The notes under the pieces are model-generated. The model saw only the letters and a program-made list of their open reading frames with translations. It made no database searches and had not been told where the DNA came from. A stretch of DNA of 64,000 nucleotides from Massilia kyonggiensis. GTDB taxonomy: Bacteria > Pseudomonadota > Gammaproteobacteria > Burkholderiales > Burkholderiaceae_D. Location of the stretch: positions 280,080-344,079 of the forward strand of contig NZ_JANUGY010000009.1 of the NCBI RefSeq assembly GCF_024756235.1, given 5' to 3'. The translations under genes were made by a program, and so were the position numbers. Positions 1 through 9,289 of this stretch are shown here, piece by piece. Positions within the stretch are counted from its first letter, which is position 1; every line of letters begins with the position of its first letter.

Positions 1-1928
1 CCACGTCGCGCGAGCACGACATCGTCGAGACGGAGCTGCTGCGCTCGGACGGGCAGGGCGCCGTGCCGGTCGAGATCAGCTGGCAGCTGCAGCAGCAGGA
101 CAACAGCCACCGCATCCTGATCGCCGTCGCGCGCGACATCAGCGAGCGCCTGCAGGCCGCGCAGCGTTTGAAGCACATGTCGAACTACGACAGCCTGACC
201 GGCCTGCCGAACCGCAGCCTGTTCTTCCACACGCTGCGCGACGCCATCGAACTCGCGCAAGATAAGAACTGGCGCATCGCCGTGCTGTTCATCACGCTCG
301 ACCGCTTTAAAATCGTCAACGACTCGCTCGGCCCCGCGCTGGGCGACGAGCTGCTGCGCCAGTTCAGCACGCGGCTCGTGCGCTGCGTGCGCCTGCGCGA
401 CACGATCGGGCGCCTCGGCGGCGACGAGTTCGCGCTGATCCTCACGATGACGCGCGAACAGACCGAGGACGAGGCGGTCAGCGTGGCCAACGAGGTGCGC
501 GAGGCCCTGCGCGCGCCGTTCGACCTGAACGGCCAGCAGGCGGTGCTGACGGCCAGCATCGGCATCGCGATGTACCCGGACGACGCCCTCGACCCCGGCA
601 CGCTCGTGAAATATGCGGACGTGGCGATGGTGCGCGCGAAGGAGGCGGGCCGCGACGGCTACCGCTTCTTCACGGCCGGGATGAACGTGCAGGTGCTGGC
701 GCGCCTCGACCTGGAACTGGCGCTGCGCGCGGCCATCGACGGCGAGCAGTTCGAGCTGCACTACCAGCCCAAGCTGGACCTGAACACGGGCCGCGTGAGC
801 GGCGTGGAGGCGCTGCTGCGCTGGCGGCGTCCCGGCTTCGGCCTCGTGTACCCGGCCGAATTCGTGCCCGTCATGGAAGACACGGGCATGGTCGTGCGCG
901 TGGGCGCATGGATCATCAACGAGGCGTGCCGCCAGATCGCCGCGTGGAATGCCGAGGGCGTGCGCGACGTGCGCGTGGCCGTCAACGTGTCGAGCCGCCA
1001 GTTCGTCGAGGGCGACCTGGAAGGCGACATCCGCGCGGCGCTGGCGGAACACCGCGTGGACCCGGGCCTGCTCGAACTGGAACTGACGGAAAGCGCGCTG
1101 ATGTCGAACTTCGAGCACACGGTGCAGGTGCTCGAGCGCCTGAAGGCGCTGGGCATCCGCATCGCCATCGACGATTTCGGCACCGGCTATTCGAGCCTCG
1201 CCTACCTGAAGCGCTTCCCGATCGACAAACTGAAGATCGACATCGCGTTCGTGCGCGACATCACGACGAACCCGGACGACGCGGCGATCGCGCTGGCCAT
1301 CATCAGCATGGCGCACAGCCTGCACATGCAGGTGATCGCGGAAGGCGTGGAATCGCGCGCGCAGATGGCGCTGCTGCGCCGCCACCGCTGCGACGAGATC
1401 CAGGGTTTTCATTTCGCGCGCGCGCTGCTGCCGGCCGACCTGGCCCGGCTGGTGCTGGAAAACCGCGCCCAGCCCACGCGGCCGGCGGAGGACGACCGCA
1501 ACGTCCAGACGCTGCTGCTGGTGGACGACGACGTCAACGTGCTGGGCGCGCTGCACCGGCTGTTCAGGCGCGACAACTACCGCGTGCTGACGGCCGCGTC
1601 GCCGTCCGAGGGCTTCGAGCTGCTGGCGCTGTACCACGTGCAGGTGATCCTGTGCGACCAGAAGATGCCCGGCATGAACGGCACCGAATTCCTCAGCAAG
1701 GTCAAGGAGATGTACCCGGACACGATGCGCATCATCCTGTCCGGCTACACGGGCGTGGAGACGGTGCTCGATTCAATCAACCGCGGGGCGATCTACCGCT
1801 TCTACACGAAGCCGTGGAACGAGACGGAATTGCGCGACAACGTGCGGCTCGCGTTCCGCCAGTACTGGCTCACGCACGGGCCGTACGACGACCGCAAGAC
1901 GCCGCGGGGAGACGAAGAGGCGGCGTGA
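1..1928 (+). CDS. PAS-GGDEF-EAL-REC cyclic-di-GMP protein (5' end outside window)
   Basis: The reading frame is open from base 3, so the true start lies upstream; the visible first residues are the end of a PAS domain. Numbering from the first in-window start codon (base 63): a GGDEF domain with intact GGDEF at about 119-123 and an inhibitory RxxD site five residues before it; an EAL domain with EAL at about 249-251 and the later DDFGTGYSS and EGVES motifs; then from about 483 a receiver domain with acidic VDDD and a phospho-acceptor Asp in CDQKMPG. GGDEF makes and EAL degrades c-di-GMP; both look catalytically complete. A receiver at the C-terminus is uncommon, since receivers usually lead. 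The gene ends one base before convergent thiL. Activity direction cannot be told from sequence. Confidence 0.9.
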   Translation, partial: TSREHDIVETELLRSDGQGAVPVEISWQLQQQDNSHRILIAVARDISERLQAAQRLKHMSNYDSLTGLPNRSLFFHTLRDAIELAQDKNWRIAVLFITLDRFKIVNDSLGPALGDELLRQFSTRLVRCVRLRDTIGRLGGDEFALILTMTREQTEDEAVSVANEVREALRAPFDLNGQQAVLTASIGIAMYPDDALDPGTLVKYADVAMVRAKEAGRDGYRFFTAGMNVQVLARLDLELALRAAIDGEQFELHYQPKLDLNTGRVSGVEALLRWRRPGFGLVYPAEFVPVMEDTGMVVRVGAWIINEACRQIAAWNAEGVRDVRVAVNVSSRQFVEGDLEGDIRAALAEHRVDPGLLELELTESALMSNFEHTVQVLERLKALGIRIAIDDFGTGYSSLAYLKRFPIDKLKIDIAFVRDITTNPDDAAIALAIISMAHSLHMQVIAEGVESRAQMALLRRHRCDEIQGFHFARALLPADLARLVLENRAQPTRPAEDDRNVQTLLLVDDDVNVLGALHRLFRRDNYRVLTAASPSEGFELLALYHVQVILCDQKMPGMNGTEFLSKVKEMYPDTMRIILSGYTGVETVLDSINRGAIYRFYTKPWNETELRDNVRLAFRQYWLTHGPYDDRKTPRGDEEAA

Positions 1929-1929
1929 A

Positions 1930-2904
1930 TCAACCCGCGCTGAAGTGGTCCCAGCCCGCCAGTTGCAGGTCGAGCACGGCGCCGTCCGCATCGACGAGCT
2001 TCAGGCCCGCCTCCGCCGTGATCGATCCTACCCGCGTCACGGCCGTCCCGCTGGCCGCACCGGCCGCGTGAATCGCATCGCGTTGCGCCGCCGGCGCCGT
2101 GAAGCACAGTTCATAATCGTCCCCGCCGGCAGCAGCAAAGCGGCGGCGCAGTCCAATCGGCTGGCGGGCCAGCGCCGGGCCGGCCGGCAGCGCGTCCACG
2201 TCCAGCACGGCGCCCACGCGCGACGCGGCGAGGATGTGCTTCAAATCGCCGACGAGGCCGTCCGAGATGTCCAGCGCGGCGTGCGCCAGGCCGCCTTCCG
2301 CCAGCAGGCGCCCCAGTGCCACGCGCGGCGTCGGCGCGTGCATGCGCTGGCCGGTGGCGGCGTGGTCGGCGGCGTCCAGCGCGACCTCGCTGCGGCGCGC
2401 GGCCAGCCACAGGCGCGCATCGCCCAGCGTACCCGAGATCCAGATGTCGTCGCCCGCGCGCGCGGCGTCGCGCCGCAGTGCCTGGCCGGGCGCCAGTTCG
2501 CCGAAGATCGTGATGCAGACGTTCAGCGGGCCCTTGGTCGTGTCGCCGCCCACCAGTTCGCAGCCGTGCGCATCGGCCAGCGCGAACATGCCGCGCGAGA
2601 ACGCGTCGAGCCAGTCGGGTTCCGCCGCCGGCAGCGACAGCGCCAGCGTGAAGCCGAGCGGCCGGGCGCCCATCGCGGCGAGGTCCGACAGGTTCACGGC
2701 GAGACACTTGTGCCCGAGCGTGAACGGGTCGGCGCCGGCAAAGAAATGGCGGTCCTCGACCAGCATGTCGGACGAGATGGCCAGCACCTTGCCGGGCGTG
2801 GGCGCCAGCAGCGCGCAGTCGTCGCCGATGCCCAGCAGCGTGTTGGGACCGGGCGCGCGGTCGCGCTGGAAGTAGCGTTTGATGAGATCGAATTCGGAGA
2901 GCAT
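1930..2904 (-). CDS. thiL: Thiamine-monophosphate kinase ThiL
   Basis: 324 residues, the usual ThiL length. It phosphorylates thiamine monophosphate to thiamine pyrophosphate with ATP, the last step of cofactor synthesis in the cytoplasm. The N-terminal AIRS-type motif GIGDDCALL (about residues 25-33), the VNLSDLAAMGA segment and the C-terminal GGDDYELCFT motif are all present. The start ATG is followed by the conserved SEFDLI segment. It converges with the GGDEF-EAL gene (1-bp gap) and is preceded on the same strand by the AraC-type gene 9 bp away, which suggests cotranscription. In related bacteria thiL often sits near maeB; here two genes lie between them. Confidence 0.93.
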   Translation of the reverse strand: MLSEFDLIKRYFQRDRAPGPNTLLGIGDDCALLAPTPGKVLAISSDMLVEDRHFFAGADPFTLGHKCLAVNLSDLAAMGARPLGFTLALSLPAAEPDWLDAFSRGMFALADAHGCELVGGDTTKGPLNVCITIFGELAPGQALRRDAARAGDDIWISGTLGDARLWLAARRSEVALDAADHAATGQRMHAPTPRVALGRLLAEGGLAHAALDISDGLVGDLKHILAASRVGAVLDVDALPAGPALARQPIGLRRRFAAAGGDDYELCFTAPAAQRDAIHAAGAASGTAVTRVGSITAEAGLKLVDADGAVLDLQLAGWDHFSAG

Positions 2905-2913
2905 CCCGCGATT

Positions 2914-3846
2914 CTAATCCGGGACCGTCGCCAGGTGGGCCGCGCGCCGGTAGCCGCCGGGCCCGATCCCGTAATGACGCTTGAACACGCGGTTGAACGC
3001 CGCTTCCGACTGGTAGCCGACGGCCAGCGCCACGTCGCCGACGGCGCCCTCTCCCTGCAGCAGGGCGCGGGCGGCGCGCGCCATGCGCAGCTGGGTCAGC
3101 ATGTCGGCCGGCGGCATGCCGCACAGGCGCGCGAACAGGCGGGCGAACGTGGCGCGCGACATGTGGCACGCCTCGGCCAGGTCTTCCACCTTCCACGGCC
3201 GTTCGGGCGATTCCAGCATGCGGGCGAGCGCGTTGCCCAGGCGCCGGTCCGCGAGGATGGCGAACAGGCCGGGCGCCGCGTCGGTGCCGGCCAGCCAGGC
3301 GCGCAGCAGCAGCGCGAACAGGGCGCCCGACAGCTGGGCGACGACGACGTCGCCGCCGGGCCGCACCACCGTCGTCTCGTGCTGCAGCAGCCGCACGAGC
3401 GCATGCAGGCCGGGGAAGTCGTCGGCGCGGCTGGCGCGCACGACCATCACGTCGGGCAGGGCGCGCGCGAGGGCCTGGCGCGCGGCGCCGTCGAACACGA
3501 AGCTGCCGCACAGGATGGCGGTGCCGGGACCGTCGCCGTCGTTGCCCTTGCGCTGCAGCGGCCCGTCCGCGGCGAGCGGGCGGACCGGGGCGGCGTCCGT
3601 GGCCGGCCCGGCGTGCAGGCGGTGCGCACTGCCGCCGGGGAAGACGACGACGTCGCCGGTGGCGAGGTCCAGGGTGTCGTGGCCGGGCACGTCCACGCGC
3701 GCGCCGCCTTCGACGATCACGTGGAACGGGGCCATACCCGGCGTCGCGGCCGGTTCGTCCAGCACCCAGGGGGCCGCCAGTTCGCAGCGGATGTCGAGGG
3801 AAGTGCGGATCGTGTAGAGGGACAGCAGGCGGCTCAGGGTATCCAT
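2914..3846 (-). CDS. AraC-family transcriptional regulator with N-terminal cupin
   Basis: 310 residues. The N-terminal half is a cupin-like sensor of the type found in AraC regulators (FPGGSAHRLHAG, about residues 49-60). The C-terminal 100 residues hold two helix-turn-helix units (KVEDLAEACHMSRATFARLF and VALAVGYQSEAAFNRVFKRHYG), ending GPGGYRRA. It is transcribed away from the AhpD-like gene at 3959, with a 112-bp shared intergenic region. This class of cupin/AraC protein often controls a neighbouring oxidoreductase or peroxidase-related gene, so control of the 3959 gene is a reasonable inference. The ligand is unknown. Confidence 0.85.
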   Translation of the reverse strand: MDTLSRLLSLYTIRTSLDIRCELAAPWVLDEPAATPGMAPFHVIVEGGARVDVPGHDTLDLATGDVVVFPGGSAHRLHAGPATDAAPVRPLAADGPLQRKGNDGDGPGTAILCGSFVFDGAARQALARALPDVMVVRASRADDFPGLHALVRLLQHETTVVRPGGDVVVAQLSGALFALLLRAWLAGTDAAPGLFAILADRRLGNALARMLESPERPWKVEDLAEACHMSRATFARLFARLCGMPPADMLTQLRMARAARALLQGEGAVGDVALAVGYQSEAAFNRVFKRHYGIGPGGYRRAAHLATVPD

Positions 3847-3958
3847 GTCTTTATCAGATGAGACGATCGGGCAAATTATCGCAGCATCCGGGTATTCATC
3901 GTACTAGCCCAAAGGCCTAGACTTCTTTCCACACCAACCCACAACGAAAGGAAACATC

Positions 3959-4495
3959 ATGAGCCGTCTGAATGCACTGGGTGCCAACGCCACTGGCCGT
4001 ACCGCCGAACTCTTCACCGCCATCAAGTCGAAGCTGGGCAAAGTGCCTAATGCGTACGACACCATCGGCAGCAACAGCCCGGTCGCCCTGGAGGCCCTGC
4101 TGAACTTCGATGCGAAGCTGGCCGACACGAGCCTGTCGAAGAAAGAGATCGAGGTGATCAAGCTGGCCGTCAGCGAAGTGAACGCTTGCGACTACTGCCT
4201 GGCCGCGCACACGCTGATGGGCAAGGTGGCCGGTCTGAGCCCGGACGCGATTCTCGCCGCACGCAAGGGCAACCCGGGCGGCGATGCGAAACTGGACGCG
4301 CTGTCGACGTTCGTGCGTGAAGTGGCGGGGACCCGCGGCACGGTGCCGCAGCCGGTGTTGGAGGCCTTCAAGGCGGCCGGCTACACGGATGCGCAGGTGG
4401 TGGACACGATCTTCGCGATTACCAGCATCACGTTCACGAACCTGCTGAACCGCATCAACGACACGGTGGTGGACTTCCCGAAAGCCCCTGCCTGA
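3959..4495 (+). CDS. Carboxymuconolactone decarboxylase / AhpD-like protein
   Basis: 178 residues, predicted cytoplasmic. The peroxidase-related CMD/AhpD signature is complete: SEVNACDYCLAAHT at about residues 73-86, with two cysteines spaced CxxC and a following histidine. Proteins of this group are thiol-dependent alkylhydroperoxidases or close relatives. An AAGGAAACATC segment gives a good ribosome-binding site before ATG 3959. It is divergent from the AraC-type gene, its likely regulator. The exact substrate cannot be assigned. Confidence 0.85.
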   Translation: MSRLNALGANATGRTAELFTAIKSKLGKVPNAYDTIGSNSPVALEALLNFDAKLADTSLSKKEIEVIKLAVSEVNACDYCLAAHTLMGKVAGLSPDAILAARKGNPGGDAKLDALSTFVREVAGTRGTVPQPVLEAFKAAGYTDAQVVDTIFAITSITFTNLLNRINDTVVDFPKAPA

Positions 4496-4517
4496 GCAGG
4501 GAAACGGAGGCAGGGGC
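4484..4517 (+). terminator. Inverted repeat at the end of the AhpD-like gene
   Basis: A perfect 10-bp inverted repeat (4484-4493 with 4508-4517, 14-nt loop) overlaps the stop codon of the 3959 gene. There is no T-run after it, so it may be a weak or Rho-assisted terminator or a transcript-stabilising hairpin rather than a classical terminator. Confidence 0.4.
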
Positions 4518-4584
4518 CATGGTACCTGCCTCCGGTCACTACTGTCGATACCAAGAAATACGTAGACGATTAGAGGTGACACTC

Positions 4585-4593
4585 TGCTAAAAT
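4585..4593 (+). promoter_or_regulatory. Extended -10 promoter element for maeB
   Basis: TGCTAAAAT matches the extended -10 form TGnTAnAAT. It lies 35 bp before the maeB start codon. The hexamer 17 bp upstream is a poor -35 match, as often seen with extended -10 promoters. Confidence 0.45.
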
Positions 4594-4627
4594 CGGAGAC
4601 CCCCGGTCTTCAGGAAGGCAGCACAGC

Positions 4628-6940
4628 ATGGATTCGTCAATCGATAAAAAAGAAGAACTTCGTCAACAACTGCGGGCTGCCGCGCTCGAGTACCACCAGT
4701 TTCCCTCTCCCGGCAAGATCGCCGTCACCCCGACCAAATCCGTCTTGAACCAGCGCGACCTGGCCCTGGCGTACTCGCCGGGCGTCGCCGCGCCCTGCGA
4801 AGAAATCGTCAAGGACCCCGCCACCGCCTATAAATATACGGCGCGCGGCAACCTCGTCGCGGTGATCTCGAACGGTACCGCCGTCCTCGGCCTCGGCAAT
4901 ATCGGCCCGCTTGCCTCGAAACCGGTCATGGAAGGCAAGGGCGTGCTGTTCAAGAAGTTCGCCGGCATCGACGTGTTCGACATCGAGATCAACGAAACGG
5001 ATCCGGACAAGCTGATCGACGTGATCGCCGCGCTGGAACCGACATTCGGCGGCGTGAACCTGGAAGACATCAAGGCGCCCGAGTGCTTCTACATCGAGCG
5101 CAAGCTGCGCGAGCGCATGAAGATCCCCGTCTTCCACGACGACCAGCACGGCACCGCGATCATCGTCGGCGCCGCCATCCTGAACGGCCTGAAGGTCGTC
5201 AACAAGGATCTCAAGAAGTGCAAGATGGTCGTGTCCGGCGCGGGCGCGGCAGCACTGGCCTGCCTCGACCTGGCCGTCGACCTCGGCTTCCCGATCGAGA
5301 ATATTTACGTGACCGACCTCGCCGGCGTCGTCTATAAAGGCCGCACCGAGCTGATGGATCCGGACAAAGAGCGCTTCGCGCAGGACACGCCGCACCGCAC
5401 GCTGGCCGAGATCATCCCCGACGCCGACATCTTCCTGGGCCTGTCCGCCGGCGGCGTGCTCAAGCCGGAGATGGTCGCGAAGATGGCGCCGAATCCGCTG
5501 ATCCTGGCGCTGGCCAACCCGAACCCGGAAATCCTGCCGGAAGACGCGAAGGCCGTCCGCAACGACGTCATCATCGCCACCGGCCGTTCGGACTACCCGA
5601 ACCAGGTCAACAACGTGCTGTGCTTCCCGTACATGTTCCGCGGCGCGCTGGACTGCGGCGCGACGACCATCACGCGCGAAATGGAAATCGCCGTCGTGCA
5701 CGCGATCGCCGACCTGGCCCACGCAGAGCAGTCGGACATCGTGGCGTCGGCCTACGGCATCTCGAACCTGTCGTTTGGTCCGGAATACCTGATTCCGATG
5801 CCGTTCGACCCGCGCCTGCTGACGCACATCGCGCCGGCCGTCGCCAGGGCCGCGATGGAAGGCGGCGTCGCCACCCGTCCGATCGCCGACCTGGCCGCGT
5901 ACGCGGAGAGCCTGCAGCAATTCGTCTACCGCAGCGGCAGCTTCATGAAGCCGCTGTTCCAGATCGCCAAGAGCGCGCCGGCCGAACTGAAGCGCATCGT
6001 CTACGCCGAGGGCGAGGAAGAGCGCGTGCTGCGCGCCGTGCAGGTCGTCGTCGACGAGAACCTGGCCCGCCCGATCCTCGTCGGCCGTCCGGCCGTGCTG
6101 GAAAAGCGCATCGAGAAGTTCGGCCTGCGCCTGAAGCTGGGCAAGCATTTCGACGTCATCAACCCCGATTTCGACGAGCGCTACCGCGATTACTGGCAGT
6201 CGTACCACCAGATGGTCATGCGCAAGGGCATCACGGAAGACCTGGCCAAGCTGGCGATGCGCCGCCGTCACACGCTGATCGGCGCGATGATGATCCACAA
6301 GGGCGACGCCGACGGCATGATCTGCGGCACCTACGGCACGACCGACGTGCACCTGCAGTACATCGACCAGGTGCTGGGCAAGCGTGCCGGCAGCAATGTC
6401 TATGCGGCGCTGAACTTCATCATCACGCAGGAACGCCAGATCGCGATGGTCGACACGCACGTCAACGAGAACCCGACCGCGGAAGAGCTGGCCGAGATCA
6501 CGCTGATGGCGTCCGAGGAACTGGAGCGCCTGGGCATCACGCCGCGCGTGGCGCTGCTGTCGCACTCGAACTTCGGCACGTCGAACAGCGCGTCCGCCAA
6601 GAAGATGCGCGCCGCGCTGGCGCTCATCCAGCAAAAGGCCCCGGAACTGGAAGTCGACGGCGAGATGCACGGCGACACCGCGCTGGATGCGAAGCTGCGC
6701 GCCAAGATCATGCCGCAGTCGACGCTGAAGGGCGACGCGAACCTGCTCGTCATGCCGAACATCGAAGCCGCGAACATCGCCTACAACGTCGTCAAGACGG
6801 CGGCCGGCAGCGGCATCGCCATCGGCCCCGTGCTGCTGGGTTGCGCGCGTCCGGTGCACATCCTGACCCCGTCGGCGACCGTGCGCCGCATCGTCAACAT
6901 GACGGCGCTGTGCGTCGTCGACGCCGTTTCGGAGCGTTGA
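4628..6940 (+). CDS. maeB: NADP-dependent malic enzyme, MaeB type
   Basis: 770 residues, the length of the large MaeB class. It oxidatively decarboxylates malate to pyruvate with NADP. Residues 1 to about 430 are the malic enzyme domain (SPGVAAPCEEI, FDDQHGTA-type HDDQHGTA, the Rossmann segment VSGAGAAALACLDL, and ALANPNPEI). From about 440 to the end is a phosphotransacetylase-like domain (YAEGEEERVLRAVQ, DADGMICGTYGTTDVHL, HGDTALDAK), which in this class is regulatory and binds acetyl-CoA rather than catalytic. The gene stands alone, with its own promoter and a strong terminator. Confidence 0.96.
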   Translation: MDSSIDKKEELRQQLRAAALEYHQFPSPGKIAVTPTKSVLNQRDLALAYSPGVAAPCEEIVKDPATAYKYTARGNLVAVISNGTAVLGLGNIGPLASKPVMEGKGVLFKKFAGIDVFDIEINETDPDKLIDVIAALEPTFGGVNLEDIKAPECFYIERKLRERMKIPVFHDDQHGTAIIVGAAILNGLKVVNKDLKKCKMVVSGAGAAALACLDLAVDLGFPIENIYVTDLAGVVYKGRTELMDPDKERFAQDTPHRTLAEIIPDADIFLGLSAGGVLKPEMVAKMAPNPLILALANPNPEILPEDAKAVRNDVIIATGRSDYPNQVNNVLCFPYMFRGALDCGATTITREMEIAVVHAIADLAHAEQSDIVASAYGISNLSFGPEYLIPMPFDPRLLTHIAPAVARAAMEGGVATRPIADLAAYAESLQQFVYRSGSFMKPLFQIAKSAPAELKRIVYAEGEEERVLRAVQVVVDENLARPILVGRPAVLEKRIEKFGLRLKLGKHFDVINPDFDERYRDYWQSYHQMVMRKGITEDLAKLAMRRRHTLIGAMMIHKGDADGMICGTYGTTDVHLQYIDQVLGKRAGSNVYAALNFIITQERQIAMVDTHVNENPTAEELAEITLMASEELERLGITPRVALLSHSNFGTSNSASAKKMRAALALIQQKAPELEVDGEMHGDTALDAKLRAKIMPQSTLKGDANLLVMPNIEAANIAYNVVKTAAGSGIAIGPVLLGCARPVHILTPSATVRRIVNMTALCVVDAVSER

Positions 6941-6980
6941 TACGACACCTTTGTGTTGTAGATTCGCCACCTGTGACGAA

Positions 6981-7015
6981 ATGACCAAAAAGGGCCCTTT
7001 GCGGCCCTTTTGTCA
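6981..7015 (+). terminator. Rho-independent terminator after maeB
   Basis: Stem AAAAGGGCC (6988-6996) pairs with GGCCCTTTT (7003-7011) around a 6-nt loop, and the 3' arm ends in a T-run. It lies 40 bp after the maeB stop codon. Confidence 0.85.
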
Positions 7016-7302
7016 TTGAAATGTAGAAGTTCCCGACATTTCGTGAATATGTAATAAAGCTTGAGGGACTCGTAACAATGCGTAATCACGCGACGTGTTT
7101 GCGTGGTTTCGGGCGATAATAGACGAGTACATATTGTTTATTTTGCACGATTTCTCTTGTGCAAGGCCCGAAGCACCACTCTGTTACAATGCGGGGTTGT
7201 CGGAAATTTATTGGTCCGCGCCAGCGCGGCTGACATCCCGCATGCCGACCCGCCTCGGCTGTCGCGGCGGCCGCCACGGACCACCACTGGATCACCAAGA
7301 AC
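7016..7302. other. Intergenic region upstream of gmd
   Basis: With the preceding terminator this makes a gap of about 360 bp between maeB and gmd. It is more AT-rich than its surroundings up to about 7200, as expected for a promoter region. The only signal I can support is the extended -10 element at 7182-7190. An 81-codon reading frame on the minus strand (7086-7331) runs into gmd and has no recognisable features, so I do not call it. Confidence 0.6.
7182..7190 (+). promoter_or_regulatory. Extended -10 promoter element for the gmd operon
   Basis: TGTTACAAT fits the extended -10 consensus TGnTAnAAT. It would give a leader of about 105 nt before gmd. A TTGTGC box upstream is too far away (22 bp) to act as a normal -35. 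Confidence 0.45.
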
Positions 7303-8346
7303 ATGCAAACAACAAAAAAGGCCCTGATCACCGGTATTACCGGGCAGGATGGCGCCTATCTGGCACAACTGCTCCTGGAAAAGGGCTACCACGTGACCGG
7401 CACCTTCCGCCGGTCGAGCTCGGTAAATTTCTGGCGCATCGCCGAACTCGGTATCGAGCAGCATCCCAACCTGAACCTCGTCGAATACGACCTCACCGAT
7501 CTCTCCTCGAGCATCCGTCTGATCGAGTCCTCCCGTCCCGACGAGGTGTACAACCTGGCGGCGCAGAGCTTCGTCGGCGTCTCGTTCGAGCAGCCCGTGA
7601 CCACCGCCTCCATCACCGGCCTCGGCGCCGTCAACCTGCTGGAAGCGATCCGCATCGTCCATCCGAAAGCGCGCTTCTACCAGGCGTCCACGTCCGAGAT
7701 GTTCGGCAAGGTGCAGGCCGTGCCGCAGGTCGAGTCGACCCCGTTCTACCCGCGCAGCCCGTACGGCGTGGCCAAGCTGTACGCCCACTGGATGACCGTG
7801 AACTACCGCGAGTCCTACGGCATCTTCGGCAGCTCGGGCATCCTGTTCAACCACGAGTCGCCGCTGCGCGGCCGCGAGTTCGTCACCCGCAAGATCACGG
7901 ATTCCGTCGCCAAGATCGTCCTGAACAAGCTGGACGTGCTGGAGCTGGGCAACCTGGACGCCAAGCGCGACTGGGGCTATGCCCGCGAATACGTGGAAGG
8001 CATGTGGCGCATCCTGCAGGCCGACGAGCCCGATACGTTCGTGCTGGCCACCAACCGCACCGAGACCGTGCGCGACTTCGTCACCATGGCCTTCCGCGGC
8101 GCCAACCTCGACGTCGAGTGGAAAGGCGAGGGCGAGCAGGAGACGGGTCACTGCGCCCGGACCGGCAAGCTGCTCGTGCGCGTGTCGCCCAAGTTCTACC
8201 GTCCGGCCGAGGTCGACCTGCTGATCGGCGACCCGTCCAAGGCGCAGCGCGAACTGGGCTGGAAGGCCGAGACGTCGCTCGAACAACTGTGCCAGATGAT
8301 GGTCGACGCCGACCTGCGTCGCAACGAGACCGGTTTTTCGTTCTGA
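7303..8346 (+). CDS. gmd: GDP-mannose 4,6-dehydratase
   Basis: 347 residues. It converts GDP-D-mannose to GDP-4-keto-6-deoxy-D-mannose with bound NADP. The N-terminal Rossmann motif GITGQDGAYLAQLL (about 9-22), the GDP-mannose dehydratase segment RRSSSVNFWR, LAAQSFVGVSF, the catalytic YGVAK (Tyr-x3-Lys) and the NHESPLRG motif typical of this subfamily are all visible. The next gene starts one base after its stop, so gmd and rmd are translationally linked and work in sequence. Confidence 0.95.
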   Translation: MQTTKKALITGITGQDGAYLAQLLLEKGYHVTGTFRRSSSVNFWRIAELGIEQHPNLNLVEYDLTDLSSSIRLIESSRPDEVYNLAAQSFVGVSFEQPVTTASITGLGAVNLLEAIRIVHPKARFYQASTSEMFGKVQAVPQVESTPFYPRSPYGVAKLYAHWMTVNYRESYGIFGSSGILFNHESPLRGREFVTRKITDSVAKIVLNKLDVLELGNLDAKRDWGYAREYVEGMWRILQADEPDTFVLATNRTETVRDFVTMAFRGANLDVEWKGEGEQETGHCARTGKLLVRVSPKFYRPAEVDLLIGDPSKAQRELGWKAETSLEQLCQMMVDADLRRNETGFSF

Positions 8347-8347
8347 C

Positions 8348-9289
8348 ATGAACCGTCTGGTCACGGAAGATCTCGTCCGGATCGCAGAACCACAGGAGGG
8401 CGTGGGCAAGCGCGCCCTCATCACGGGCCTGCGCGGCTTTACCGGCTATTACATGGCGCGCGAGCTCACCGCCGCGGGCTATCACGTGTTCGGCACGGTG
8501 CTGCCGGGCAGCGAGACCGGACCGGACATCTTCACCGTCGACCTGAGCGACCGTGCCGCGCTGGCCGCCGTCATCGAACAGGTGCAGCCTGACGTGGTGG
8601 TCCACCTGGCCGCCATCGCGTTCGTGGCCCACAACGACGCCGAGCAGATGTACCGCGTCAACGTGGTCGGCACCCGCAATTTGCTGGAAGCGCTGGCACA
8701 CGGCGCGCACAAGCCGTCCAAGGTGCTGCTCGCGTCGTCCGCGAACATCTACGGCAACGCCGCGGTGCCCGTGATCGACGAATTCGTGCCGGCCGCACCG
8801 GCCAACGATTACGCCGTCAGCAAGCTCGCGATGGAATACATGGCGCGCCTGTGGATGGACAAGCTGCCGATCGTGATCGCGCGGCCGTTCAACTACACGG
8901 GCGTTGGCCAGAACGAGAACTTCCTGCTGCCCAAGATCGTGTCGCACTTCCGCAAGGGCGCGCGCCGCATCGAGCTGGGCAACCTGGCGATCGCGCGCGA
9001 TTTTTCCGACGTGCGCGTGGTCGCGAAAAGCTACCGGCGCCTGCTCGCGGCGGCGCCCGCGGGCGAAGTCTTCAACGTCTGCTCCGGCCGCTCGCACTCG
9101 CTCGAGAGCCTCATCGACATGATGAGCGACATCGCCGGCTACCGCATCGAAGTGCACGTCAACCCCGCCTTCGTGCGCGCCAACGAGGTGCTCACGCTGT
9201 CCGGCAGCAACGCCAAGCTGGCAGGCACGATCGGTACGATCGAGCCGACGCCGCTGGTCGAGACGCTGCGCTGGATGTACCAGGCGTGA
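8348..9289 (+). CDS. rmd: GDP-6-deoxy-D-mannose reductase (NAD-dependent epimerase/dehydratase family)
   Basis: 313 residues, an extended short-chain dehydrogenase. The Rossmann motif TGLRGFTGYYMAREL is at about residues 27-41, after an N-terminal extension of roughly 20 residues. The catalytic YAVSK is at about 156-160. Position directly after gmd indicates that it reduces GDP-4-keto-6-deoxy-D-mannose to GDP-D-rhamnose. A GDP-fucose synthase role (epimerase plus reductase) is the main alternative; the overall pattern fits Rmd better, but a tree would be needed to decide. The next gene may begin at a GTG overlapping its stop codon. Confidence 0.82.
   Translation: MNRLVTEDLVRIAEPQEGVGKRALITGLRGFTGYYMARELTAAGYHVFGTVLPGSETGPDIFTVDLSDRAALAAVIEQVQPDVVVHLAAIAFVAHNDAEQMYRVNVVGTRNLLEALAHGAHKPSKVLLASSANIYGNAAVPVIDEFVPAAPANDYAVSKLAMEYMARLWMDKLPIVIARPFNYTGVGQNENFLLPKIVSHFRKGARRIELGNLAIARDFSDVRVVAKSYRRLLAAAPAGEVFNVCSGRSHSLESLIDMMSDIAGYRIEVHVNPAFVRANEVLTLSGSNAKLAGTIGTIEPTPLVETLRWMYQA

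Noticed and set aside
1945..3861. 638-codon open frame on the plus strand
   Set aside because: Antisense to thiL and the AraC gene; Arg/Gln/His-rich composition typical of a high-GC shadow frame, and no domain recognised.
4637..6988. 783-codon open frame on the minus strand
   Set aside because: Fully antisense to maeB, low-complexity composition and no known domain.
7086..7331. 81-codon minus-strand frame upstream of gmd
   Set aside because: Hydrophobic start, but it overlaps the gmd promoter and start codon, has no ribosome-binding site and no recognisable family.
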